Assembly: GCF_900167125.1 (NCBI RefSeq)
Contig: NZ_FUYC01000003.1
Location: 124,001-188,000, forward strand
DNA: 64,000 nucleotides
Reading direction: 5' to 3'
Source of the DNA: Paucidesulfovibrio gracilis DSM 16080
GTDB taxonomy: Bacteria; Desulfobacterota; Desulfovibrionia; Desulfovibrionales; Desulfovibrionaceae
The translations under genes were made by a program, and so were the position numbers. Each line of letters starts with the position of its first letter. The stretch's first letter is position 1. This document shows, in pieces, positions 55,086 to 63,673 of the stretch. The notes below the pieces were generated by a model that was not told where the DNA came from, did no database searches, and saw nothing but the letters and a program-made list of their open reading frames with translations.

Positions 55086-55808
55086 ATGACCGAACTGATG
55101 CCTGAAACTGGAATTTTGACCATGCTCATGGGCGCGACCGTTGTGGTCAAATGCGTCCTGGGCTTTTTACTGCTGATGTCGCTGTGGAGCTGGACCATTA
55201 TTTTCACCAAGCTGTTCACCGTGAACCGGGCCAGAAAAATGGTCAGCGAAGGGTATGAGGCGTTTCTCAAGGCCGGTGACCTGGGGTCCGGGTTACAGGA
55301 ATTGGGCCACTCCCCTGGATCGCCTTTGACTTTGTTGAGTACTAAGGCCGTGCGGGAGTTTCGTAGTCTGGAACGAGCCGAGATTGAGCGCGACCGCAAA
55401 CGTGCTTTGGTTAAGGATACTCTCCGTCGTATGTTGCGGCAGGGCATTACTGCCGAGCTGAAGCGACTCTCCCGCCAACTTCCCTTTTTGGCAACGTGCG
55501 CCAATGCCGCTCCGTTTATCGGCTTATTCGGCACGGTATGGGGAATTATGGATGCGTTCCACGAAATAGGCAGGCAGGAGTCCGCAGCCCTGACTACCGT
55601 GGCACCGGGGATTTCCGAGGCGCTTGTCGCCACGGCCATCGGGCTTGGTGTGGCCATCCCCGCAACCATTGCCTACAACTATTTTCGCAGCGTCCTGCAG
55701 GAAGTGCAGGGCGAGATGATCAATTTCGCCGGGGCGTTCCTCAACCGCGTGGAGCGAGAAGTCTCCTGGGCCAATTCCAAATCGCGCCGCAACGGCATGG
55801 AGGAGTAG
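55086..55808 (+). CDS. tolQ: Tol-Pal system proton channel protein
   Basis: A 240-residue inner-membrane protein of the TolQ/ExbB/MotA family, with three predicted helices (about 12-40, 135-160, 170-200). TolQ with TolR uses the proton gradient to drive TolA. The family signature APFIGLFGTVWGIMDAF is at about 137-153. Start ATG 55086 follows GAGGGG; an in-frame start at 55047 adds unrelated residues. Confidence 0.94.
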   Translation: MTELMPETGILTMLMGATVVVKCVLGFLLLMSLWSWTIIFTKLFTVNRARKMVSEGYEAFLKAGDLGSGLQELGHSPGSPLTLLSTKAVREFRSLERAEIERDRKRALVKDTLRRMLRQGITAELKRLSRQLPFLATCANAAPFIGLFGTVWGIMDAFHEIGRQESAALTTVAPGISEALVATAIGLGVAIPATIAYNYFRSVLQEVQGEMINFAGAFLNRVEREVSWANSKSRRNGMEE

Positions 55809-55809
55809 C

Positions 55810-56247
55810 ATGGGCGTGCTCTCCGGCGGCGACAATGACGGCCTGCTGGCGGAAATCAACGTCACTCCTTTTGTGGACGTTATGCTGGTGCTGTTGATCA
55901 TTTTTATGGTCACAGCCCCCATGCTGACCCAGGGAGTGGACGTGGAGTTGCCGCAGACCAAGGCCGTAAAGAACCTGCCTCAGGACCAGGAACACATGGT
56001 GCTGAGCATTGATGTGGACGGCTCGATTTTTTTGGACGAATACCCTGTGGAATTGGATCAGCTGGAATCCATGCTCGCCAAACATGTTACCGAGCAAAAA
56101 AAAGAACTGTTTCTTCGGGCAGACCAGGCCGTTTCCTATGGACTCGTGGTGCGGGTAATGGGCGAGGCCAAGGCCGCGGGAATCGAATCCCTGGGCGTGG
56201 TGGCGGAAGAGCCCAAGCCGTCGCGTGACGGTAAGGCGACTCCCTGA
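55810..56247 (+). CDS. tolR: Tol-Pal system protein
   Basis: A 145-residue protein of the ExbD/TolR family: a short cytosolic start, one membrane helix (about 18-42, with INVTPFVDVMLVLLIIFMV) and a periplasmic domain with VELPQTKAV. The conserved aspartate (D27 area) in the helix is the proton-relay residue. ATG 55810 lies one base after the tolQ stop codon. Confidence 0.94.
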   Translation: MGVLSGGDNDGLLAEINVTPFVDVMLVLLIIFMVTAPMLTQGVDVELPQTKAVKNLPQDQEHMVLSIDVDGSIFLDEYPVELDQLESMLAKHVTEQKKELFLRADQAVSYGLVVRVMGEAKAAGIESLGVVAEEPKPSRDGKATP

Positions 56248-56276
56248 CCGGTTTCGCACCGAGCTTCAGGCATATC

Positions 56277-57182
56277 ATGCGTACAATCGGCATTGCGTTT
56301 TCCTTGATTCTGCATTTTGGTATTGCAGCCCTCATCCTTTGGGGACCGCAATGGTCCAGTGTGCCGCGCAATAGACTGCGTCCTTCGTATCGGGTCAATT
56401 TAACGGCTTTGGCCTCTCCGGAGCCTGCGGCGGCACCTTCCGTGGTCTCCAAGCCGGATGAACCCGAACCCCAGGCTGAAGAGCCGGTCAGTGAGGTTCC
56501 GGAGCCTGAAAGTGTGGAACCGGAACCTACACCACCGGAGCAGGAAGTTGCTGAGTCGGAACCGGTCGCGATCGAGTCTGAGCCGGAAGTGGTGGAACCC
56601 GAACCGATTCCAGAAACACCTGCTGCCACGGAAAAACCAAAGGAACCCAAACCCGAACCAAAGCCTGAACCCAAGCCTGAGCCGAAGCCCGAACCCAAAC
56701 CTGAGCCAAAACCGGAGCCGAAACCTGAGCCAAAGCCGAAACCCAAGCCCAAACCGGAGTTGACTCCGGCACAAAAACGGGCCAAGGCGGAAAAAGCACG
56801 CAAGCAACGGGAGCAGCAGGCTCTTGCCGATGAGTTGGCGGCGTTGTCTCAGGATGTGGGCGACATTTATGATGTGGGCGGAGCGGGAACGGACGGTGGC
56901 GGGTCCGGGCTTGCTGAGGTATATCTTGACCTGGTGGCGCAGGCAATTAAGAAGAACTGGTCGTATCCCGCGTACGGAGCGGATGAGCGTTTGCTCGCTT
57001 CGGTGGAAGTGACCATTGCCCCGGACGGAACCATTGCCTCATATCGGCTTGTTCGTCCTTCGGGAATGGAAAGCTATGACGATTCGGTGTTGCGTGCCGT
57101 GGCGGATACGGAAAAGGTTCCTGCTCCTCAGCGCGATGATTTGCGGGTCATCGTCATCAATTTCAACCCAATGGAACGGTAG
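56277..57182 (+). CDS. tolA: TonB/TolA-like envelope-spanning protein
   Basis: A 301-residue protein: an N-terminal membrane helix (about 5-22), a long Pro/Glu/Lys-rich rod (about 50-170) and a TonB/TolA-type C-terminal domain (about 215-300, YLDLVAQAIKKNWSYP). The rod is mainly K-P-E-P repeats. In the TolQRA set it links the inner-membrane motor to Pal/TolB. The position between tolR and tolB supports TolA over TonB. Confidence 0.9.
   Translation: MRTIGIAFSLILHFGIAALILWGPQWSSVPRNRLRPSYRVNLTALASPEPAAAPSVVSKPDEPEPQAEEPVSEVPEPESVEPEPTPPEQEVAESEPVAIESEPEVVEPEPIPETPAATEKPKEPKPEPKPEPKPEPKPEPKPEPKPEPKPEPKPKPKPKPELTPAQKRAKAEKARKQREQQALADELAALSQDVGDIYDVGGAGTDGGGSGLAEVYLDLVAQAIKKNWSYPAYGADERLLASVEVTIAPDGTIASYRLVRPSGMESYDDSVLRAVADTEKVPAPQRDDLRVIVINFNPMER
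56640..56760 (+). repeat. Tandem KPEP-type repeat tract inside tolA
   Basis: About 120 bases of imperfect 12-base units encoding K-P-E-P (about ten copies, the last ones K-P-K-P). Codon use varies between copies, so protein-level selection rather than recent slippage is likely. Confidence 0.85.
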
Positions 57183-57193
57183 GTCCACAGAGC

Positions 57194-58534
57194 ATGAAGC
57201 GACGTAACGGCATTGGCAAGGGAATGATTTGCGTGTTGGCCTTGGGCGTTTGGATTCTGGCCGGGATGATGCCTGTGGCTTCAGCTTCGGCCCAGTCGCC
57301 CGGTGTGAGCGTCGATATTTTCGGTCCAGGACAGGGGCAGCTCAATTTGGTGGTCTTGTCGCCTCGTGGTCTTGACGGAGGAACCCCTCCCGATCTGGCT
57401 GCTGTTTTCGAAGAAGCGGTTCAGCAAAATTTGAATTTTCTGCCGTTTGTGCAGATGGTGGCGGTTGACAGCCTGTTGGGGGGAGATCCGTCCACGGGAG
57501 TTCGAATTGAAGAGATTGATCTCAAGCCGTTGCGGTTGGCCAAGGTGGACCTTGTGGTCACCATGGGCTGGGAGGACAATAATCTTCAGGCCCGTGTGTA
57601 CGATACGCTGAATGGTCGCCGTTTGGTGGGGAAGGCCTATCCCGAATTGGACCGACCAAAGACGCCGTTGGCCGCGGATGCGTTTTGTGCGGCATTTATG
57701 AAGGCACTCACGGGGCGGAACGGCTTTTTCAATTCCGACCTTGCCTATGTGGGAAAGGTTTCCGAAGGGCGTGAAATTTTTGTCGTCAGCCCGCAAGGTC
57801 GGGAGCGGCGGCAGCTGACCAAGCTGGGGGGGATCAACTTAAGTCCTGCCTGGGACAATAACGGTGATCGCATCGTTTTTACCCATGTGGGGGAAAAGTC
57901 CCATAGTTTGGGCATTGTGGACCGGGCGACCGGCAAGACCAGGATGCGATCCTTCCCGGGCTATACGGTTATTGGTCCTGACTTTTTGCCGAACGGGGAT
58001 ATGGCTGTGACCCTTTCCATCAAAGGGCGACCTGACATTTATCGCTTGAACCGGGCCTTTCAGGTGCAGGAAACACTTGCGGCCAGCCATTCCATTGATG
58101 TGTCTCCGAGTTTTGATCAGAAAGGTATCCGTATGGCCTTTGTGTCCGACCGTCGTGGCAATCCTCATATTTTTCTTAAGGAGATGCTTACGGGGCAGGT
58201 ACGTCGTGTTACGCATGACGGAAAGTACAACACCAGTCCCTGCATGAGTCCGGACGGCCGCTATGTGGCATTTTCCCGTCAGGTGGAGGGGCGGCATAGG
58301 ATTTTCGTGCACGATCTGATGACTGGCCAGGAGCGTCAGATAACATTCGGTCCCGGAAACGATGAGGAGCCGGCTTTTGGTCCGGATGGATATTTTATTG
58401 CCTTTTCTTCCAGTCGGAGCGGGACGTATCAGATTTATTTAACGACTCGGCATGCCGATCAGCCCAAATTGGTTCCTACCGGGTCCGGGGAGGCCACGGC
58501 CCCGGCTTGGGATACCTCTCGTATACAGTACTAG
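57194..58534 (+). CDS. tolB: Tol-Pal system beta-propeller protein
   Basis: A 446-residue periplasmic protein with a signal peptide (about 1-33), an N-terminal alpha/beta domain (about 38-165) and a C-terminal six-bladed beta-propeller with WD40-like PD40 repeats such as SPAWDNNGDRIVFT, SPSFDQKGIRMAFVS and SPDGRYVAFSR. TolB binds Pal and helps keep the outer membrane bound to the wall. Confidence 0.94.
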   Translation: MKRRNGIGKGMICVLALGVWILAGMMPVASASAQSPGVSVDIFGPGQGQLNLVVLSPRGLDGGTPPDLAAVFEEAVQQNLNFLPFVQMVAVDSLLGGDPSTGVRIEEIDLKPLRLAKVDLVVTMGWEDNNLQARVYDTLNGRRLVGKAYPELDRPKTPLAADAFCAAFMKALTGRNGFFNSDLAYVGKVSEGREIFVVSPQGRERRQLTKLGGINLSPAWDNNGDRIVFTHVGEKSHSLGIVDRATGKTRMRSFPGYTVIGPDFLPNGDMAVTLSIKGRPDIYRLNRAFQVQETLAASHSIDVSPSFDQKGIRMAFVSDRRGNPHIFLKEMLTGQVRRVTHDGKYNTSPCMSPDGRYVAFSRQVEGRHRIFVHDLMTGQERQITFGPGNDEEPAFGPDGYFIAFSSSRSGTYQIYLTTRHADQPKLVPTGSGEATAPAWDTSRIQY

Positions 58535-58669
58535 AAGAACCCGAATCAGCTTGCGGGGCTTGATTTTTGTTGTGGAGAAGGTACAACTTCTTGTGTCTTT
58601 GGAAAAAGAGTTTCCGGTACGTTTGCAGCAAAGCAATCCGCGGCAGGGCGGAAACGTGAAGGAGAGGAT

Positions 58670-59215
58670 ATGAGCAGGAAACGTCTGATGGTCATGATGT
58701 TGGTGTTGAGCGTTACCGCGGCTTTGCTTGTGGGATGCGGTAAAAAGCGTGCTGAAACCATGCCTCCCGGTGCCACGAAGGTCGAAGTGGTGGAAGAACC
58801 GGTGGACTGGGGAGAGCAGCCTGCTCAGCAGGGACCGACCGAGGAGGAGCTTCGCGCCCAGCGTAAAGCCAAGGCGGTGCAGGATCTGACTACCATGATT
58901 TTCTTTGCCTTCGATTCCAACGAGCTTACCCCGGAAAGCCGCGATATTTTGCAGTCTAAGGCGGAAATTTTGAAGTCCTATCGGGATTTGACCATGGTTA
59001 TTGAGGGGTATTGCGATGAGCGTGGTACCGTGGAGTATAACCTGGCTCTGGGGGAGCGGCGTGCCAGAGCCGCCTATGATTATCTCGTGATTCTGGGTGT
59101 GGCTCCGGACCGTCTTTCCATCGTTAGTTTCGGTGAGGAGAATCCATTGGATTCCGGTCGAAGCGAACAAGCTTGGGCAAAGAATCGTCGGGATCAATTC
59201 CGTGTGTTCCAATAG
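58670..59215 (+). CDS. pal: Peptidoglycan-associated lipoprotein
   Basis: A 181-residue lipoprotein: signal peptide ending with LLVGC (lipobox), a linker, and an OmpA-like peptidoglycan-binding domain (about 78-181) with FFAFDSNELTP, EGYCDERGTVEYN and LGERRA. It completes tolQRAB-pal. A 135-base gap separates it from tolB, with AAGGAGAGG before the ATG. In that gap I see no gene. Confidence 0.95.
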   Translation: MSRKRLMVMMLVLSVTAALLVGCGKKRAETMPPGATKVEVVEEPVDWGEQPAQQGPTEEELRAQRKAKAVQDLTTMIFFAFDSNELTPESRDILQSKAEILKSYRDLTMVIEGYCDERGTVEYNLALGERRARAAYDYLVILGVAPDRLSIVSFGEENPLDSGRSEQAWAKNRRDQFRVFQ

Positions 59216-59239
59216 GAACTGTCTGTAGTATTCAAACAA

Positions 59240-59281
59240 AATGCCGCGCCTTCAACATATGGGCGCGGCATTTTGTTTTTG
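59240..59281. terminator. Terminator of the tol-pal operon
   Basis: An 11-bp stem (AATGCCGCGCC / GGCGCGGCATT) with an 11-base loop is followed by TTGTTTTT. It also faces the convergent pgpA gene. Confidence 0.85.
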
Positions 59282-59311
59282 ATGTCTTGGAAGATGTTGA
59301 AGCAGCAGATG

Positions 59312-59821
59312 TTATGGCAAAGGCAGGCCGATTGCGTTTGCCAGTTTGGGCAATAGCGTAAGGGCTGCTGCAGCATACAAGCCCGCCATAAGATCATCGA
59401 GCATGACACCGAACCCACCGGGAAACAGCCGTTCCACCCGGCGGATGGGAAACGGCTTGAGAATGTCGAACAATCGGAACAAGCCAAAGGCCAAGGCGTA
59501 TTCCCAAAGGCGGGGATAATGAACGAGCGTGGGAACAGTGACGGGCAGCAGGGCGACCCATTGACCGAGAAGTTCGTCAATAACAATGCACCCTGGGTCT
59601 GTGGCCTTCAGCACTTGTTCCGCCCTGCCGGAAGCCCATACGCCGATGACCAATACGGGGAGCAGGAGTGCCAGGCGGCCTCCCATAGGAAGCGGGACGA
59701 AAAGAAAGGGAGCAAGCAACAGTGCTGCGGCCGAACCCCAAGTACCCGGAGCCATTGGGATGCGCCCCACCGGGCCGAGTGTAGCCAGGGTCACACTGCA
59801 ACGATTCAGAAAGGTGGACAT
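59312..59821 (-). CDS. pgpA: Phosphatidylglycerophosphatase A
   Basis: A 169-residue membrane enzyme that removes phosphate from phosphatidylglycerophosphate. The conserved N-terminus GRIPMAPGTWGS, IVIDELLGQWVAL, FRLFDILKPFPI and MLDDLMAGLYA are all present. Start ATG 59821 follows AAGGAG; a start at 59836 is less likely. It is alone between the tol operon and the glycosyltransferase, the latter divergent. Confidence 0.92.
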   Translation of the reverse strand: MSTFLNRCSVTLATLGPVGRIPMAPGTWGSAAALLLAPFLFVPLPMGGRLALLLPVLVIGVWASGRAEQVLKATDPGCIVIDELLGQWVALLPVTVPTLVHYPRLWEYALAFGLFRLFDILKPFPIRRVERLFPGGFGVMLDDLMAGLYAAAALTLLPKLANAIGLPLP

Positions 59822-59949
59822 GAGGACTCCTTGCAAAAGCGATAGTCAACAGCCAGGGATTTGGCACAGCTGGTTTCCTTTGGCAAGGCGATGTTTGCAT
59901 TTGGTTTTGTGTGAAGCGCACAATGGTTTGACGGGAACGGAGGCTGCAG

Positions 59950-60960
59950 ATGAGTGTCCGGGTTTACTACCATCTTAGTCAATATGTGAGCCATTGTGTG
60001 GCCGGGACCAATGCTGTCTCGGCTCTACGCAAAGCCGGCGTGGAGCTTGTGGATTCTCCTCAGGCCGCTGACGTGATCATTGTACATGACGAACCGTCTG
60101 TATATCCGTCCTGGAGCACACGATATGCGGGGATAAAAAGGCTTGTGGCCTACTGCGTGTGGGAGGCTGTTGTCCTTCCTGAACAGTATCGCCGGAATCT
60201 TTTGGGATTTGACCGTGTTTGGACATGTACGCCCTTTTCGGCCCAAGCCTTCCAAGACGCCGGGTTTGTGAATGTGGACGTTGTGCCGCACGTGGTGCCG
60301 CCGCATGCCCCAAGTGATGACGACGTAGCCTTCATGAGGGAGCGGATCGGATATCGACCTGATGTTCGTTATTTTTATACGATTGTTGACTCGATAAACC
60401 CTCGAAAAAATTTTTCAACCCTGTTGCATGTTTTCACGTCAACGCTTGGGCGGGATCCCAATGTTCGGTTGATTGTCAAGCAATACCGAGAGCCTTGGGA
60501 TGTTGGTTCACTACCAAATGTCGTTGACGTTTCAGAACACCTTTCCAAAGGGGAAATGCAGGCGCTGCATGAAGTCGGCGATGTGTACATAAGCGCGCAT
60601 CATGCCGAGGCATGGGGGCTTCCACTGTCGGAGGCCATGGCAGCGGGTAATCCCGTGATCGCTACCGGCTTTTCCGGGAATATGTTTTTTATGAATGATG
60701 AAAACAGCTTTCCGGTACGCTATCATGAGACTTCGGTATCCGATGCCATGCTTCGTGCTGTCCCATTGTTTACCCCGGACATGCGGTGGGGCAACATTGA
60801 CGAAGGGCACTTGGCCTACTTGCTGCGCAAGGTTTCCCGGGGGCGGATTCCTGCGGGGTTGCCCAGGGCGGCTCGCAAGGAGATGCAGCGTTTCTCGCCG
60901 CGGTCCGTGGGGATGCTGATGAAGAATTTGTTGGATCTGTTGCATGCGCCGAGTACATAA
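59950..60960 (+). CDS. Glycosyltransferase (GT-B fold, GT4-like)
   Basis: A 336-residue cytosolic glycosyltransferase. The C-terminal half has the nucleotide-sugar region EAWGLPLSEAMAAGNPVIA (about 215) with the E-x7-E pattern, and the N-terminal half ends with TPFSAQAFQDAG. FYTIVDSINPRKN marks the start of the second domain. It may act in O-antigen or exopolysaccharide synthesis; the donor sugar is not predictable. GGAGG precedes the ATG, and the gene stands alone. Confidence 0.87.
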   Translation: MSVRVYYHLSQYVSHCVAGTNAVSALRKAGVELVDSPQAADVIIVHDEPSVYPSWSTRYAGIKRLVAYCVWEAVVLPEQYRRNLLGFDRVWTCTPFSAQAFQDAGFVNVDVVPHVVPPHAPSDDDVAFMRERIGYRPDVRYFYTIVDSINPRKNFSTLLHVFTSTLGRDPNVRLIVKQYREPWDVGSLPNVVDVSEHLSKGEMQALHEVGDVYISAHHAEAWGLPLSEAMAAGNPVIATGFSGNMFFMNDENSFPVRYHETSVSDAMLRAVPLFTPDMRWGNIDEGHLAYLLRKVSRGRIPAGLPRAARKEMQRFSPRSVGMLMKNLLDLLHAPST

Positions 60961-61000
60961 TAAGTGCGGGAGAATCTCGATGATACCTTTGGGGTTTTTC

Positions 61001-61029
61001 TTGACGTTGGTTCCCTTTCCACGTAAATA
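61001..61029 (+). promoter_or_regulatory. Promoter of the SRP RNA
   Basis: TTGACG and TAAATA are separated by 17 bases, about 40 bases before the predicted RNA 5' end. Confidence 0.6.
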
Positions 61030-61070
61030 CTTCGTCCCGGCACTGGCTGGGCGTTCTTTACATGATCAGA

Positions 61071-61157
61071 GTGAAGCCGGGCGGCGGTGACGCCGTGAAC
61101 CCCGTCAGGCCCGAAAGGGAGCAGCGGTAGTGGTTGTCTCCGGGTGCCTGGCTTCTC
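61071..61157 (+). ncRNA. ffs: Small bacterial SRP RNA (4.5S RNA)
   Basis: The domain IV hairpin core GTCAGGCCCGAAAGGGAGCA is diagnostic, with the AGCAG asymmetric loop (here GAGCAGCGG) that binds Ffh. The ends pair over 10 bases (GAAGCCGGGC with GCCTGGCTTC, one G-U), giving an RNA of about 85 bases. A strong terminator follows. Exact ends are approximate; the transcript may start some 30 bases earlier. Confidence 0.88.
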
Positions 61158-61160
61158 TCA

Positions 61161-61200
61161 AAGGCGCGTTTTTCAGTTTATCTGAACAACGCGCCTTTTT
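61161..61200 (+). terminator. Terminator of the SRP RNA
   Basis: A 10-bp stem (AAGGCGCGTT / AACGCGCCTT) with an inner CAG/CTG stem and five T bases. Confidence 0.9.
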
Positions 61201-61211
61201 GGTTTTATGTT

Positions 61212-61979
61212 TCAGCGTTGTCGCGGATAGCGTACGCCGGGAGTGGCGTTGTCGTACCGTTTCCGCTGATCCGAGCGACGTGGGATGTCGCTGGTGTGAC
61301 GATTAGAGTGCTTTTTACGGGTCCTGATTTTTCGTGCCAGTGCAAAAATGAGAAGTCCGGCCAACACTGATCCGCCATGAAGAGCCACCAGAAGGCCTGG
61401 ATAACTTTCCAGAGATAATCCAGCAGTCTCAAGAATCTGCTTATGCTGCTTGGCAAGGTCCGGTGGGCATTGATCGGCTTTTTGGTTCATCCAGCGGAGG
61501 ACATCCTCTTTCTGAATATACTGCCCGGGGCACAGGGTTGCATTGACATCGCGGTGAAATAAAACCCGTTCTTGCGAAATGTGAAATTTTTGGCAAAGCT
61601 CCCGCAGAACGTGTCCAAGGGCGATTTGCATATGCTCGGGCAGAGGATCGTTTTGGTAGTTACCGATGATGCAGAGGTGAAGTCCTCCCAGGTTGGCTGG
61701 CTGGTTGCTGGTGGCGGGACCGGGGAGCAGGTGCCGGTATCGCCCGCTGGCCTCCAGCGCGCCCGGCGGCAGCGATCTGGTGCCGTTGGACATGACCAGT
61801 TGGTAGGCTGCGTCGTTCCATCCGCGCTGTTTGTGCAGGTGTCGGATCAGGGCGTAGTCTCCCTCCCGGGTGGCGGAGTGATGGACCACAACCGAGTCGA
61901 ACCGCCATATGTGGGCAGTGTTCGCCAGGACAATGTTTCCGAGAAGGAGAGCGACAAGGAGAAACCAGCCGATGCGCAT
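61212..61979 (-). CDS. N-acetylmuramoyl-L-alanine amidase / PGRP-domain protein with C-terminal anchor
   Basis: A 255-residue protein with a short N-terminal helix (signal or anchor, 1-20), a PGRP/Amidase_2 domain (about 28-165) with zinc ligands VVHHSATR (first H), LFHRDVNATLCPG (HxD...C) and a further H in GGLHLCI, then a membrane helix near 190-215 and a basic tail (RKIRTRKKHSNRH). It should cleave peptidoglycan amide bonds in the periplasm while held at the inner membrane. It is convergent with the SRP RNA unit. Confidence 0.87.
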   Translation of the reverse strand: MRIGWFLLVALLLGNIVLANTAHIWRFDSVVVHHSATREGDYALIRHLHKQRGWNDAAYQLVMSNGTRSLPPGALEASGRYRHLLPGPATSNQPANLGGLHLCIIGNYQNDPLPEHMQIALGHVLRELCQKFHISQERVLFHRDVNATLCPGQYIQKEDVLRWMNQKADQCPPDLAKQHKQILETAGLSLESYPGLLVALHGGSVLAGLLIFALARKIRTRKKHSNRHTSDIPRRSDQRKRYDNATPGVRYPRQR

Positions 61980-62054
61980 GGCGGCTTGTACCAGGAAACG
62001 AGGCTCCGGGGCAATGCAGGAATGCCTTCTTTCGTACTCATAATGAAAGCGTGA

Positions 62055-62083
62055 TTGACTCGTGTTACTGCTGGGTGTAGTGT
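62055..62083 (+). promoter_or_regulatory. Promoter of the DUF4198 gene
   Basis: TTGACT and TAGTGT are separated by 17 bases; the leader to the ATG at 62111 is about 20 bases. Confidence 0.55.
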
Positions 62084-62110
62084 GCCATGCAACAACATTC
62101 AGGAGGGAGT

Positions 62111-62857
62111 ATGAAATTTTTTCGAATCAGCATGATGGTTGGGATGGTGCTTTTGTTGCTTGCTTCCAATGCGTTGGCACATTTCGGCATGGTTATCCCG
62201 GAACGTGACCAAGTGACCCAGGAAGACAAAAGCCTTGGCCTGACCCTTTCGTTTTCTCATCCATTCGAGGGGCATGGAATGGATTTGGTGAAGCCCGAGA
62301 AGTTTGACGTCTATTTTGAAGGAAAGGCCACCAGTCTGCTTGAGACGCTCAAGCCTGCAACCGTGATGGACCACAAGGCCTGGACTGCGGAATATGCCGT
62401 AAAGCGCCCGGGAATGTATACCTTTGTTATGGAGCCGAAAGCCTATCCGGAACCGGCGGAAGACAACTATATCATCCATTACACAAAGACCGTGGTGGAT
62501 GCCTTTGAAGGCGGTGAGGAATGGAACCAGCCTCTGGGCATCAAGACCGAGATCGTTCCGCTTACGCGGCCGTTCGGCAACTATGCGGGCAATGTCTTCC
62601 AGGGCGTTGTTCTGGTGGATGGTGAGCCTGCGCCGTACGTGCGTGTTGAGGTGGAATACTATAACCAGGACGGTTCCCGTGAGGCTCCTACGGGTCGCAT
62701 GATCACGCAGGAAGTTCTGGCCGACGGAAACGGCGTCTTTACGTTTGCCTGCCCGTGGAAGGGCTGGTGGGGTTTTGCGGCGTTGACCGATGCTGATTAC
62801 AAAATCGAAGGAAAGGATGTGGAACTCGGTGCCGTGCTGTGGGTTGAGATGCAGTAG
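62111..62857 (+). CDS. DUF4198-family exported protein
   Basis: A 248-residue protein with a signal peptide ending ASNALA, so the mature chain begins HFGM. A His at a mature N-terminus of this family suits metal binding. The rest is a beta-rich DUF4198 domain, found in many bacteria near nickel/cobalt uptake genes. AGGAGG precedes ATG 62111. No transporter gene is next to it in this window, so its role in metal uptake is unproven. Confidence 0.85.
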   Translation: MKFFRISMMVGMVLLLLASNALAHFGMVIPERDQVTQEDKSLGLTLSFSHPFEGHGMDLVKPEKFDVYFEGKATSLLETLKPATVMDHKAWTAEYAVKRPGMYTFVMEPKAYPEPAEDNYIIHYTKTVVDAFEGGEEWNQPLGIKTEIVPLTRPFGNYAGNVFQGVVLVDGEPAPYVRVEVEYYNQDGSREAPTGRMITQEVLADGNGVFTFACPWKGWWGFAALTDADYKIEGKDVELGAVLWVEMQ

Positions 62858-62896
62858 CATTACTGCATAGCACGGCGGTTTATCCGCATATGCAAA

Positions 62897-62928
62897 GGGC
62901 GTCCACCGGTTGTGGTGGGCGCCCTTCG
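62897..62928. terminator. Hairpin after the DUF4198 gene
   Basis: A 13-bp stem (AAGGGCGTCCACC / GGTGGGCGCCCTT, one G-T pair) with a 6-base loop lies between convergent genes. There is no T-run; it is probably a bidirectional terminator or 3'-end stabiliser. Confidence 0.6.
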
Positions 62929-62957
62929 TGTGTGGTTCCGGCTGCTGAATTCGCAGG

Positions 62958-63419
62958 TTATGGTTCCATGGATTCGGGAGCCAATGGCTCAAGAAATTGG
63001 GATTCCGGTTCAGACTTATACAGCAGTCGGAGCATGTCCGGCACCATCTCATCCGGAAAGGCTCCGATGAATCCGCCAAAGCCCGCCCCCAGGCATGCGC
63101 CTACAGCGGTGTGCAGGTCATCACCGGCAATGGCCTGAAGAATGATGCCCAACACCGCTCCCACCAAGGCGCCGATGATTACGCCGTCGTTGCTCTGGCC
63201 CATGTAGGCGCTTCGGCCGCGGATCACTCGCAGGGTGTTTTTCATAAAAAAGCCTAAAAAACTGCCAAGAAATCCCGTTGTCCCAACCAGAATCAGACCG
63301 CTGAAGAAGTTGAAGCCCATTCCCTGATGCGCCCAGTGTTGCTCAACAGCTCCGGCGCATCCTCCGGTAAGCATCAATCCAAAAAAGCATCGTTGCCGAA
63401 TTTTCGCGAGAGTGGTCAC
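62958..63419 (-). CDS. Small glycine-rich membrane protein
   Basis: A 153-residue protein I do not recognise. It has three hydrophobic segments: about 12-22 with a cysteine, FFSGLILVGTTGFLGSFLGFFM (about 38-60), and glycine-alanine segments GALVGAVLGIILQAIAG and LGAGFGGFIGAFP that look like glycine-zipper helices. The chosen start is GTG 63419 behind GGAGGA; an ATG frame start at 63512 adds unsupported residues. Function unknown. Confidence 0.65.
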   Translation of the reverse strand: MTTLAKIRQRCFFGLMLTGGCAGAVEQHWAHQGMGFNFFSGLILVGTTGFLGSFLGFFMKNTLRVIRGRSAYMGQSNDGVIIGALVGAVLGIILQAIAGDDLHTAVGACLGAGFGGFIGAFPDEMVPDMLRLLYKSEPESQFLEPLAPESMEP

Positions 63420-63673
63420 GCTTCCTCCTGCCTGCAAATAAAGTGTTGGTGCGTGCCGGCTGTGCACGACGCATGGTCTTGATGGAAAATTATCTTCCGT
63501 TGTTGATCTCATCGGCTAATTGCGGGGATTGTTTATGTTTACTTTTGCAATTTTTATGGGTATGAGGCGGAAGCCCTCTGTTACAAAAGTGTTTTGCGGA
63601 GAGAACCCCCGCTGAGAGCGTGGTTCAACAACCCCTGTCGTTGGAAAATTGCAGGGCTTTGTGTGAGTGTGGA

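Noticed and set aside
56640-56760. CRISPR-like array
   Set aside because: The 12-base units are coding repeats without spacers.
56087-56803. Glycine-rich minus-strand frame opposite tolA
   Set aside because: The repetitive protein is the complement of the KPEP repeats of tolA.
63590-63660. TPP riboswitch (CTGAGA box upstream of the FadL-type gene)
   Set aside because: Only the short CTGAGA word is present; the rest of the thi-box, including ACCTGA and the P4/P5 helices, is missing.
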